Source: Nanobdellota archaeon
GTDB lineage: Archaea > Nanobdellota > Nanobdellia > Woesearchaeales > GW2011-AR9
Assembly: GCA_018812355.1 (NCBI GenBank)
Contig: JAHJDQ010000175.1
Coordinates: forward strand, 1 to 20,547
Direction of reading: 5' to 3'
DNA: 20,547 nucleotides
Within the stretch, counting starts at the first letter, position 1. The number at the start of each line of letters is the position of its first letter. Of the stretch, positions 13,316-20,522 are shown piece after piece. The notes under the pieces are model-generated. The model worked only from the letters and a program-made list of their open reading frames with translations, was not told the origin of the DNA and searched no databases. Position numbers and translations under genes: made by a program.

Positions 13316-14415
13316 AAATAGGAATTGTTGGTTACCCTTCAGTTGGTGGAAGCGGATTTGTCGCCTCATCAGTAGCTTTGGAACTAAGCAAAAGAAACCA
13401 TGAAGTTCATTTTTTTAGTTTTGACTGTCCTTATTTACTTAGAAATTCAGAAAGTGATAACTTAAGAGTGCATGTAGTTAATTGTGATCAATATCCTTTG
13501 TTTAAATATCCAGATTATACCACACATTTAGCTAATAAACTTATTGAAGTTTCTGCTGAGAACGGCTTGGATGTCATGAATGTCCATTATGCAATTCCTC
13601 ATGCTGTTTCCGCCTATTTAGCTAAACAAATAACTGGTGTCCCGTATGTTGTCACATTGCATGGAACAGAGGTTCATACACTTGGAGATAAGAAAGAGTT
13701 TAAACCTGTTTTGGAGAAGATGATTGCAGATGCAGATGCTGTAACTGCGGTTTGTGATTTCTTAGCTAAAGAAGCTTCTCGTATTTGGAATGTTGATGGA
13801 ATTAGAACAATAAAAAACTTTATTGACTACCAAAACCTTAGTGAAGTAGAAAGAGAAGCAAAAGTAGATTTATCACGCCCTTCATTGGTTCATGTTTCCA
13901 ATTATCGGAGCATAAAAAGAGTAAATGATTTAGTAGAAGGGATGATTTACATTTTAGATGAAATACCTTCAGCAAAATTAAATTTAATTGGAGATGGTCC
14001 AGAATTACCAAATTTAAATAGCAGAATTTGTGAACTTGGTCTTGAAAATTCTATTAAGTGCTGGGGATTTCAGGATAATTTATCACCATTTTTTAGGTTT
14101 TCAGATTTATTTGTACTTTCCTCAGATATGGAAGGGGCACCTCTTACTTTTCTCGAAGCGATGTTTTATGGATTACCGATTGTTGCTTCTGATGTTGGTG
14201 GTGTTAATGAACTGGTATTAAATGGAATTACGGGGTATACATTTGAGAGGGGGAATATTAAAGATTACGCCCAGAGAGTTATTCAAATATTAAAAGATGA
14301 TCAAAAACATCAATGTATGAGAAGTGAGGCAAAATCTTTTGTTATGAAAAACCATCTGCCAGAAACAATCATGCCTCAATACGAACAATTATTTGAAGAG
14401 GTAGCCTTAAGATGA
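13312..14415 (+). CDS. GT4 glycosyltransferase, BshA-like
   Basis: A 367-residue GT-B glycosyltransferase. It starts MKIGIVGYPSVGGSGFVAS and contains H92-Y-A-I-P-H-A-V-S-A-Y-L-A-K-Q106 and L-H-G-T-E, very close to BshA, which joins GlcNAc from UDP-GlcNAc to L-malate in bacillithiol synthesis. The retaining GT4 signature E274-x7-E282 (in D-M-E-G-A-P-L-T-F-L-E) is present. BshA proteins are about 375-380 residues, so the length fits. It overlaps both neighbours by ATGA. The pairing with a PIG-L deacetylase matches BshA/BshB, but no BshC is present; the neighbouring Mur-type ligase and sugar-modifying genes could mean a different acceptor or sugar. GT4 is certain; BshA activity is a hypothesis. 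Confidence 0.87.
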   Translation: MKIGIVGYPSVGGSGFVASSVALELSKRNHEVHFFSFDCPYLLRNSESDNLRVHVVNCDQYPLFKYPDYTTHLANKLIEVSAENGLDVMNVHYAIPHAVSAYLAKQITGVPYVVTLHGTEVHTLGDKKEFKPVLEKMIADADAVTAVCDFLAKEASRIWNVDGIRTIKNFIDYQNLSEVEREAKVDLSRPSLVHVSNYRSIKRVNDLVEGMIYILDEIPSAKLNLIGDGPELPNLNSRICELGLENSIKCWGFQDNLSPFFRFSDLFVLSSDMEGAPLTFLEAMFYGLPIVASDVGGVNELVLNGITGYTFERGNIKDYAQRVIQILKDDQKHQCMRSEAKSFVMKNHLPETIMPQYEQLFEEVALR

Positions 14416-15137
14416 AAGCAGTAGTTATCGCAGGAGGAAAGGGAACTAGACTTTATCCTTTAACAGAAGGAATTCCAAAAGGTTTAGTGAGAGTTGGAGA
14501 CACACCTATTCTAGAAATAATTGTTCATCAATTATGTTATTACGGTTTTAATGATATTACTTTTGCCACTAACCATCACCATGAACAGATAGAAGAATAT
14601 TTTGAAGATGGAAGAAAATTTGATGTAAGTATTTCTTATTCAAAAGAAGACCGACCACTTGGCACAGCAGGACCAATCTCACTCCTAAAAAATATGGATG
14701 AAGATTTTTTGGTTATGAATTGTGATATCTTAACCGATTTAAACTTTGAAGAATTAATGAATTATCATAGAAATCAACAAAATTACGCAACTGTTTTATC
14801 AATTAAAAGAGAAGAAAGATATCCTTATGGTGTTTTGAAGATTAACGATGGACAAGTAATCAATGTTGTTGAGAAACCAAAATTATCATTTGATGTTTAT
14901 GGTGGCATTTCTATTTTTAAGCCCGGTGTTGTTGCACATTTTGATAGGGAAAGAAAAAAAGATTTGCCAGACTTATTAAGAGAACTAAGTCAAGATGGAG
15001 AGAGGATTGGGGCTTTTAGCTTTGAGGGGATTTGGATAGATATTGGAAACCTTCAAAATTATGAAAAAGCACTTGAGATATATGTAGCTAATAAATATAA
15101 AATTAATAAACAGTGGGGGATTGCAAATGACAAATAA
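14412..15137 (+). CDS. Sugar-1-phosphate nucleotidyltransferase
   Basis: A 241-residue enzyme that should join a sugar-1-phosphate to an NTP, releasing pyrophosphate. It has the N-terminal signature A-G-G-K-G-T-R13-L with K23 in I-P-K-G, and the metal-binding N-C-D-I-L segment in the middle. The rest follows the RmlA/HddC type: V-V-E-K-P, Y-G-G-I-S-I-F, and W-I-D-I-G near the end. It lacks the C-terminal left-handed beta-helix found in GlmU-like enzymes, so it is a single-domain enzyme. It probably activates the sugar later modified by the epimerase and aminotransferase. Starts by ATGA overlap with the glycosyltransferase gene. The base and sugar are not predictable from the sequence. Confidence 0.88.
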   Translation: MKAVVIAGGKGTRLYPLTEGIPKGLVRVGDTPILEIIVHQLCYYGFNDITFATNHHHEQIEEYFEDGRKFDVSISYSKEDRPLGTAGPISLLKNMDEDFLVMNCDILTDLNFEELMNYHRNQQNYATVLSIKREERYPYGVLKINDGQVINVVEKPKLSFDVYGGISIFKPGVVAHFDRERKKDLPDLLRELSQDGERIGAFSFEGIWIDIGNLQNYEKALEIYVANKYKINKQWGIANDK

Positions 15138-16101
15138 AGAAAAAATTCTTATAACTGGTGGAGCAGGATATATTGGCTCGACCTTAGTTGGACTACTTAT
15201 GCATGAAGGTTATACAGTAAGAGTTGTTGATAATCTAATGCATGATCCAAAATCAGTACTTACCTATGTTAATAATCCGTCTTTTCAATTTATTTTGGGA
15301 GACTTAAATGATGAAAGGGTTAGAAATTCTGTTTTGGAAGGAATTAATTCAGTGGTTCATCTAGCTGCTATTGTGGGAGATCCTGCTTGCTCAAAAAACC
15401 CAGAATTTTCCATGAAAAATAATTATGGTGTTACTCAAGCCTTGGTTGACCAATCAAAAAGTAAAGGAATTCAACGATTTATCTTTAGCTCCACTTGCAG
15501 TAATTATGGAATTAAGAGTGATGATGAAATTTGTACCGAAGAAACTTCTGTTAATCCAGTTTCTGTATACGCAGTATCAAAAGTGAAGTCAGAAGAATAT
15601 CTTTTAAGAAAAGCAACAAATGAATTCGTTCCGACAAGTTTACGCTTTTCTACTGTCTTTGGAGTATCAAGCAGGATGAGATTTGATCTATTGATAAGTG
15701 ATTTCACAAAAGAAGCTGTAACAAAAGGAGAAGTTTTAGTATATGGAGAACAGTTTTGGAGACCATACTTACACGTAAGAGATATTAGTAGAGCAATAGT
15801 TGATGTTCTTCAAGCCGAGAGTAAATTAGTTTCAGGACAAGTGTTTAATGTGGGGAATAACAAAATGAATTATAGAAAAAAAGAAATTGCTGATTTAGTT
15901 CAACAAGAAGTTCCAGATGCAAAATTTAGTTTTGTCAGAAGAGACAATGATCCTAGAAGTTATCGCGTGGATTTTTCAAAGATTCAAAATATTCTTGGTT
16001 TTGAGCCAACAAAAAGTATTAAAGATGGAATCAGAGAAGTTAAAGCAATTTTAGAGTCTGGAGTAATTGTTAATCCAGAAGATAAAATATATTATAATTA
16101 G
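15127..16101 (+). CDS. NAD-dependent nucleotide-sugar epimerase/dehydratase
   Basis: A 324-residue extended short-chain dehydrogenase (WcaG/GalE type). The NAD-binding G11-G-A-G-Y-I-G-S18 opens the Rossmann fold. The catalytic S-S-T-C-S-N-Y-G segment and Y148-x3-K152 (Y-A-V-S-K) follow. Y-L-H-V-R-D and F-N-V-G-N are conserved in the substrate half. It would oxidise and isomerise or dehydrate a nucleotide sugar made by the preceding nucleotidyltransferase, possibly providing the keto sugar for the aminotransferase that follows. I chose the ATG at 15127 with GGGGGA upstream; it overlaps the previous gene by 11 bp. A TTG at 15121 would add two residues. The exact product is open. Confidence 0.9.
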   Translation: MTNKEKILITGGAGYIGSTLVGLLMHEGYTVRVVDNLMHDPKSVLTYVNNPSFQFILGDLNDERVRNSVLEGINSVVHLAAIVGDPACSKNPEFSMKNNYGVTQALVDQSKSKGIQRFIFSSTCSNYGIKSDDEICTEETSVNPVSVYAVSKVKSEEYLLRKATNEFVPTSLRFSTVFGVSSRMRFDLLISDFTKEAVTKGEVLVYGEQFWRPYLHVRDISRAIVDVLQAESKLVSGQVFNVGNNKMNYRKKEIADLVQQEVPDAKFSFVRRDNDPRSYRVDFSKIQNILGFEPTKSIKDGIREVKAILESGVIVNPEDKIYYN

Positions 16102-16108
16102 GTTTAAA

Positions 16109-17242
16109 ATGGAATGGAAATATCATATCTCGGACATTGATTATGGAGTAGAAGAATGCAGAGCAGTAGAAGAAGTCATAAACTCAAAATGGCTCTCAAT
16201 GGGAGAGAAAACAAGACAATTTGAACAAGACGTCAGTTGTTTTCTAGGTGGTCCAAAAACAATTGCAGTTTCTAGCTGTACATCTGCTTTGCATCTTGCT
16301 CTAAAAGTGCTTGATGTTAAAGATGATGATGAAATTATTGTCCCCTCTTATACTTTTATTGCTACTGTTAATAGTATTCTTTACCAAAGAGCAAAACCAG
16401 TTTTTGCCGAAATTAGTGGAGAAAATGACTTGAACTTAGATTTTAGTCAACTCGAAAATTTATTAACTGAAAAAACAAGAGGCATTATTCCAGTTCATCT
16501 CGCTGGATATGCAACAGATATAGATAAAATTGTTGATTTCGCTAGGCAAAATGGTTTGTTTGTAGTTGAAGACGCCGCTCATGCTATCGGATCAACTTAC
16601 AGAGGAAAACACTTAGGGACTTTTGGAGACATTGGTTGTTATAGTTTTTTCTCAAACAAAAATCTTGTGACTGGAGAAGGGGGAATGGTGACTACAGACA
16701 ATGAAGAATTATTCGAAAGAATAAAATTACTAAGAACTCACGGGTTATGCAAAACTTCTTGGGATAAAACAAAAGGAGCATCATTAAGTTATGATGTTTT
16801 TGAGTTAGGTCATAATTATAGGATGACAGAATTAAATGCAGCTTTAGGTATTTGCCAACTTGCAAAACTCAAGAAGAATAATGGGATTAGAAGAGAGCTG
16901 ACAGAGCAATATAAAAATAATCTTTCAGGACGACCTTATGTAATAGTTCCATTTTTGGATAATCCAACACACAGTAGTTGTCATGTGTTTCCTGTTATTT
17001 TGGATAGGAGCTTGAATCGAGATGACGTAATTGAAGGATTAAAAGAAAGAGGAGTCCAGACAACTATTCATTATCCCCCAGTTCATCAATTCACATTGTA
17101 TGCAAACCAATTTGAGGTTTCATTACCAAAAACTGAAGATATTAGTAGAAGAGAAATAACATTACCATTACATCCACTTTTGAGAAAAGAAGACGTAGAT
17201 GATATCTGTTCAATTTTTAATGATGTTGTTACCGGAAATTGA
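16109..17242 (+). CDS. DegT/DnrJ/EryC1/StrS sugar aminotransferase
   Basis: A 377-residue PLP-dependent enzyme that transfers an amino group to a keto nucleotide sugar. The PLP-binding features are D155 in V-E-D-A-A-H and the Schiff-base lysine K184 in F-F-S-N-K-N. S-S-C-T-S-A-L-H-L-A (phosphate-binding) and the family end motif P-L-H-P near the C-terminus are also present. Length is typical. It starts at the ATG at 16109, seven bases after the epimerase stop; the frame extends upstream but overlaps the epimerase gene. Together with the epimerase it would make an amino sugar, which the operon's deacetylase and glycosyltransferase could use. Its last 33 bp overlap the end of the convergent MFS gene. 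Confidence 0.92.
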   Translation: MEWKYHISDIDYGVEECRAVEEVINSKWLSMGEKTRQFEQDVSCFLGGPKTIAVSSCTSALHLALKVLDVKDDDEIIVPSYTFIATVNSILYQRAKPVFAEISGENDLNLDFSQLENLLTEKTRGIIPVHLAGYATDIDKIVDFARQNGLFVVEDAAHAIGSTYRGKHLGTFGDIGCYSFFSNKNLVTGEGGMVTTDNEELFERIKLLRTHGLCKTSWDKTKGASLSYDVFELGHNYRMTELNAALGICQLAKLKKNNGIRRELTEQYKNNLSGRPYVIVPFLDNPTHSSCHVFPVILDRSLNRDDVIEGLKERGVQTTIHYPPVHQFTLYANQFEVSLPKTEDISRREITLPLHPLLRKEDVDDICSIFNDVVTGN

Positions 17243-18415
17243 TTTTGGATATTTGAATAGTATGTATCCTAAGCTAAGCACAAGTGTTATAATTCCCATA
17301 CAGATAAGAACTAAGTTTATACTAAAAATATCTAATAATCCTCCACCAACTAAAACATAAATTGCACCAAAAATGTTTACAGCTAAGTTTTGCATTGACA
17401 AAACTGTTGCCCTCCGTTCAGAAGCAGTATGCTTGTTGATGTAATATTCAATGACATTATCTTTGTAAATTCTAGAGAGATAAATAAAAATAATTATTAA
17501 TAACATCGGCTGAATATTAATGAATCCTAATAACATAAATCCTAAGCCATGTACTACTGTGATTATTAAAAAAGATCCTTTTTCACCAACATAACTCTCA
17601 ATTTTCTCTGAAAATATAGAAAAGATACCACTTATCCCGTAAATTAAAGCAGTAATCCATCCCAGAGAGATAATTTGAAATCCAATGTCTAAGATATACG
17701 GTTGTTTTATGATATTATTAAAAATTGTAAATGGGAGGATTATTAAAGCTGAGTAAATAATTACCCACCTAACTATTTTATGAGAAAGTACAAAGTGTAA
17801 TGATTTTTTAGTGTGCTCTATTTGATTAGCAATAGTAAACTTATTACCATTTTTATAAGGTTCTTTAGATAACAGAATAAAAACAGAAGCAACAAGTGCA
17901 GAAGCACCAAAGAAAAACCAGGGTAGGCGAATATCAGCTGTATAAAGATAAGCCCCAAGTAAAGAAGCACTGATTGTTGAGATTGCAATGACAAATCTCG
18001 ATATACCTCTTATTTTAAGATAAGATTTTTCTCTATTCAATCTTTTTAATGTATCATAAACTAGAGCAGACTTTGTTCCAGATAATAAAGAATCAGAAAT
18101 TCCCCACAATATGAATCCAAATAAGAAGAATAAAAAGGTTGAACTAAAACCAATTGTAAACATTGCAAAAGCCCAGAATAATGAACCAAAAAATAAGGTA
18201 GTCCTTTTTCCAATAAAATCTGAGAATACGCCTGTTGGGATTTCCAGCAAAATAACTATCATAGAAACAGCAAATTCTAAGATTCCTATTTGTCCATAAC
18301 TAACATTAAATTCTTTGAGAAAGATAACGCTAATTGGAAGAATAAACCATAGTCCCATGAAAAATTCAAACACATAATATTTCCAGAGGTTTGATTTATA
18401 ATTCTCTTCAGTCAT
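17210..18415 (-). CDS. Major facilitator superfamily transporter
   Basis: A 401-residue membrane protein with about twelve hydrophobic helices. The loop after the second helix carries the MFS signature region (E-I-P-T-G-V-F-S-D-F-I-G-K-R, about 58-71), which identifies the superfamily. A basic loop near the middle (KEPYKNGNKF) separates the two halves. It resembles uncharacterised archaeal and bacterial MFS exporters. Its TATA-like element on the minus strand (18436-18444) lies about 25 bp from the ATG, fitting a leaderless transcript. It converges on the sugar operon and overlaps its last gene by 33 bp. It may export the operon's product or confer resistance; the substrate is unknown. Confidence 0.88.
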   Translation of the reverse strand: MTEENYKSNLWKYYVFEFFMGLWFILPISVIFLKEFNVSYGQIGILEFAVSMIVILLEIPTGVFSDFIGKRTTLFFGSLFWAFAMFTIGFSSTFLFFLFGFILWGISDSLLSGTKSALVYDTLKRLNREKSYLKIRGISRFVIAISTISASLLGAYLYTADIRLPWFFFGASALVASVFILLSKEPYKNGNKFTIANQIEHTKKSLHFVLSHKIVRWVIIYSALIILPFTIFNNIIKQPYILDIGFQIISLGWITALIYGISGIFSIFSEKIESYVGEKGSFLIITVVHGLGFMLLGFINIQPMLLIIIFIYLSRIYKDNVIEYYINKHTASERRATVLSMQNLAVNIFGAIYVLVGGGLLDIFSINLVLICMGIITLVLSLGYILFKYPKSISGNNIIKN

Positions 18416-18435
18416 AAACCTAACAGTAATTACTT

Positions 18436-18444
18436 TATTTATAT
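18436..18444 (-). promoter_or_regulatory. TATA-like element for the MFS gene
   Basis: The minus strand reads ATATAAATA, centred 25 bp upstream of the ATG at 18415. It is identical to part of the strong TATA box of the sugar operon (10996-11006). The distance fits leaderless transcription. Confidence 0.5.
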
Positions 18445-18472
18445 TATATACTATAAAATTAAAACAATGTAA

Positions 18473-18691
18473 TCATCTGGTTCTCAAACTTCACAAAAGC
18501 ATCCCATCACTCCCCCTGAACAGAAGATTATGGATTTAATTAAACTGGATAATAAGATTACTAAGAAAGAAATTGGAGTGAGATTAGGTTTAAGTGCAGA
18601 CGGAGTTAGATATCACATCAGGAATTTAAGGAAGAAAGGACTTTTAGAATGGAAAGGGAGCAGTAAGAAAGGGGAGTGGGTAGAAAGGTGA
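18473..18691 (+). pseudogene. C-terminal remnant of a second AlbA_2-type gene
   Basis: An open frame without an N-terminal start (in-frame TAA at 18470-18472) encodes a linker S-S-G-S-Q-T-S-Q-K-H and then a winged helix nearly identical to the end of the protein at 9647-10936. The linker differs from that of the complete gene and has the Ser/Gln/Lys pattern common in full-length relatives. The fragment therefore probably comes from a paralogue rather than from a simple copy. Silent changes far outnumber replacements relative to the intact copy. An internal ATG at 18530 could still yield a 53-residue stand-alone winged-helix protein, ending at the TGA at 18689-18691. I see no clear promoter for it beyond the A/T-rich MFS promoter region. 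Confidence 0.72.
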
Positions 18692-18777
18692 GTTTTTTAT
18701 TTAATGTGAAGATAGTGCAGATAATCATGATGTTAGACAAAATCAAGCAAAGTTTTTAATTTGAAGAAGTCAACAAA

Positions 18778-18789
18778 ATTTATATATAC
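18778..18789 (+). promoter_or_regulatory. TATA box of the VOC-family gene
   Basis: TTTATATATACT is centred about 28 bp before the ATG at 18812, with no Shine-Dalgarno sequence in between. This is a typical leaderless archaeal promoter, and it rules out the upstream TTG at 18761 as the start. Confidence 0.65.
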
Positions 18790-18811
18790 TAAACAACAAT
18801 CTCATCGTATT

Positions 18812-19234
18812 ATGAAATTTAATAAATTAATTCCTGAATTAAGTATAACTAATTTTAGAAATAGTCTAAATTTTTATACTCGGATTTTAGGTTTCAGAAT
18901 TGAATATCAAAGAGAAGAAAGTAATTTTGCTTATCTCTCTTTTCAAGGTAGTCAAATAATGATCGACCAAGGCAATGATGAAGAAGATTCGCCTTGGTTT
19001 ACAGGAAAGTTAGAATACCCAAGAGGAAGAGGTATTCATTTTCAATTTGAAGTTGATAAAATCCAACCAATCTTGGATAAGCTTAACAAAAATAATTTTT
19101 CAATTAAAGTAGAACCTAAAGAGTATTGGTTTAGAAAAGAAAATGAATTAATTGGTATGAAAGGTTTTCTAGTAATGGATCCAGATGGATATTTACTTAT
19201 GTTTAATGAAGATATTGGAACTAAACCTTTGTAA
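18812..19234 (+). CDS. VOC-superfamily protein, bleomycin-resistance/glyoxalase type
   Basis: A 140-residue protein with the paired beta-alpha-beta-beta-beta modules of the vicinal oxygen chelate fold. The first half has P-E-L-S-I-T-N-F-x2-S-L-N-F-Y-x3-L-G-F-R and ends A-Y-L-S-F-Q-G-S-Q-I-M-I. The second half begins I-H-F-Q-F-E-V and ends V-M-D-P-D-G-Y-L-L-M-F. This is the layout of bleomycin-binding proteins that sequester the drug as dimers, and of glyoxalase-like enzymes. In bleomycin-type members metal is not needed, and here the usual His/Glu ligand set is not obvious, favouring a binding role. Start set by the TATA box at 18778-18789. It is a single gene, and the ligand is unknown. Confidence 0.85.
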   Translation: MKFNKLIPELSITNFRNSLNFYTRILGFRIEYQREESNFAYLSFQGSQIMIDQGNDEEDSPWFTGKLEYPRGRGIHFQFEVDKIQPILDKLNKNNFSIKVEPKEYWFRKENELIGMKGFLVMDPDGYLLMFNEDIGTKPL

Positions 19235-19312
19235 TTTTGCTGACTTCTCAAAACATCTTAGCTTTCTGTTAATACCACCAAAATTAATTGCATCCTGCCC
19301 ATGAGTTCCAAC

Positions 19313-19533
19313 TTAATGCTTTTGGTAAAATCGCCAAATTCCTTCACAAAATATTTTCTCCCTCTCTTCTACCAATCCTCTCAGGCTTTTTTCATCATCG
19401 CCATGTCTTTGAATAACCCAGGATAACAGCTCTGAACTGTTTCTTTCCTCTGTCTTGACCACATTTTAAAATTAACTAATTTTTCTGCTTTTCCTTCAGT
19501 AGTTTTTGCCAAGAACGCCCATTGTTCTCTCAT
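19313..19533 (-). pseudogene. Frameshifted small gene, about 73 residues if repaired
   Basis: Two open segments on the minus strand join well if one base is added in the A-run at 19464-19467 (TTTT on the plus strand). The first, from the ATG at 19533, reads MREQWAFLAKTTEGKAEKLV. The second continues V-V-K-T-E-E-R-N-S-S-E-L-L-S-W-V and R-H-G-D-D-E-K-S-L, and ends …CEGIWRFYQKH at TAA 19313-19315. The repaired product is charged, helical and protein-like; I do not recognise it. Without repair, the first frame gives a 50-residue protein ending at 19381. The break could be a true mutation or a homopolymer error. The remainder of the 375-bp gap (19235-19609) holds nothing else I can support apart from the TATA-like TAAAATATTA at 19571-19580. 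Confidence 0.4.
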
Positions 19534-19609
19534 AAAATTTTCCCTTTCAGGTCGCTACTACGTTTCACGCTAAAATATTATTGGTTCTCGGCAGGGACTT
19601 TTGTTCTGT

Positions 19610-19849
19610 ATGACAAAAACAACATTTGAAGGATGGTCGCTGGAAAAACACAGCGAATTTGTGAAACGATTGGATGGGCCAAGACATCGGCTTGTCAGAA
19701 AGAAACAGGAATCATTCAGAGCCGAGTTATCCAAAGCTTTGGGTTATTCCACGTACAACGACATGTTTGGCTACAACCATGATGAAATGGTCAAAGCCAT
19801 GAGTACCAAAGATGATTGGTTTAAGTATGGAGAGAAAGAATTTGGTTAG
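19610..19849 (+). CDS. 79-residue hypothetical protein
   Basis: I do not recognise this soluble, charged protein. It begins MTKTTFEGWSLEKHSEFVKR, has a basic middle (RHRLVRKKQESFR), then an aromatic-rich segment (LGYSTYNDMFGYNHDEM) and ends KDDWFKYGEKEFG. The ATG at 19610 is preceded by a TATA-like stretch (19571-19580) about 34 bp upstream; a TTG at 19601 would add three residues. Its codons are noticeably richer in G and C than those of the next gene. It overlaps the following gene by 23 bp, so the two may be co-translated, unless the overlap marks a junction between sequences of different origin. Confidence 0.6.
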   Translation: MTKTTFEGWSLEKHSEFVKRLDGPRHRLVRKKQESFRAELSKALGYSTYNDMFGYNHDEMVKAMSTKDDWFKYGEKEFG

Positions 19850-20522
19850 GGCTGATCCATTTATACAACGATATATTTTTAAAGATATCAAATATGTTCA
19901 TAACATGCTATTAATAAAAGAGATTATTCCAGAAAAATATAGTTTATTTACTGAATTAGTTTATGATGCTACTGATAGGAATTATAAAAATGTACATCAA
20001 AAGGTTTATCAATACCCTTATATCACGTTAGAGAAGCTTGTTGAACTAATTAATAAAATATTAAAGATTAATGAAACAGATAAATTTCTTTTAAAAGAGG
20101 AAGTTTCATTACTCAATTATGCTCAGAGAATCTTTACTAAAAAGAAAAATAATATCTCTTTTGATCAATATGCAAAGTTGTTTGAAAAAATCTTGAAAAC
20201 ATTAATAGTAAGATTGTTGATGATTCAACAAAAAATGTATTCAAAACTTAAAGATAATAAACTTCAGGCATCTAAAGAAGATCATGAATACTTATTTGCT
20301 TTAGAGAATATTTTTGAACAGATTGATAGTATTTCAAAAGAATTTAAAGAAAAAGAATTTGATCGGGCGTGGATTATGAAAGCAATCTTTATTTTTAAAC
20401 ACCTTCATGCCTTAGTTCAATCAATTACATTTAATGATTATAAGGCCGTAAGCAGTATCTCAAATTCAATTTTAAGTTATGATGAAATCAAATATGATAT
20501 ATCTGCCAAAATAGTTGCATAA
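19827..20522 (+). CDS. 231-residue helical hypothetical protein upstream of a PIN-like gene
   Basis: I do not recognise this protein. It is soluble, very rich in Lys, Ile, Leu, Phe and Asn, and looks almost entirely helical, with possible coiled-coil segments (about 130-190). It has no signal peptide or clear catalytic motif. The ATG at 19827 lies inside the end of the preceding gene; the frame extends a few codons upstream to 19812 and could also begin later. Its stop overlaps the next start (TAATG), where the first residues look like a PIN-domain protein. This coupling suggests a partner or antitoxin-like role, but the length is large for an antitoxin. The composition is much more A/T-rich than that of the 79-residue gene before it. 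Confidence 0.72.
   Translation: MERKNLVRADPFIQRYIFKDIKYVHNMLLIKEIIPEKYSLFTELVYDATDRNYKNVHQKVYQYPYITLEKLVELINKILKINETDKFLLKEEVSLLNYAQRIFTKKKNNISFDQYAKLFEKILKTLIVRLLMIQQKMYSKLKDNKLQASKEDHEYLFALENIFEQIDSISKEFKEKEFDRAWIMKAIFIFKHLHALVQSITFNDYKAVSSISNSILSYDEIKYDISAKIVA

Noticed and set aside
14030..14221. 63-codon frame within the glycosyltransferase gene
   Set aside because: It overlaps conserved GT4 motifs in the main frame and has a Leu/Tyr-biased shadow composition.
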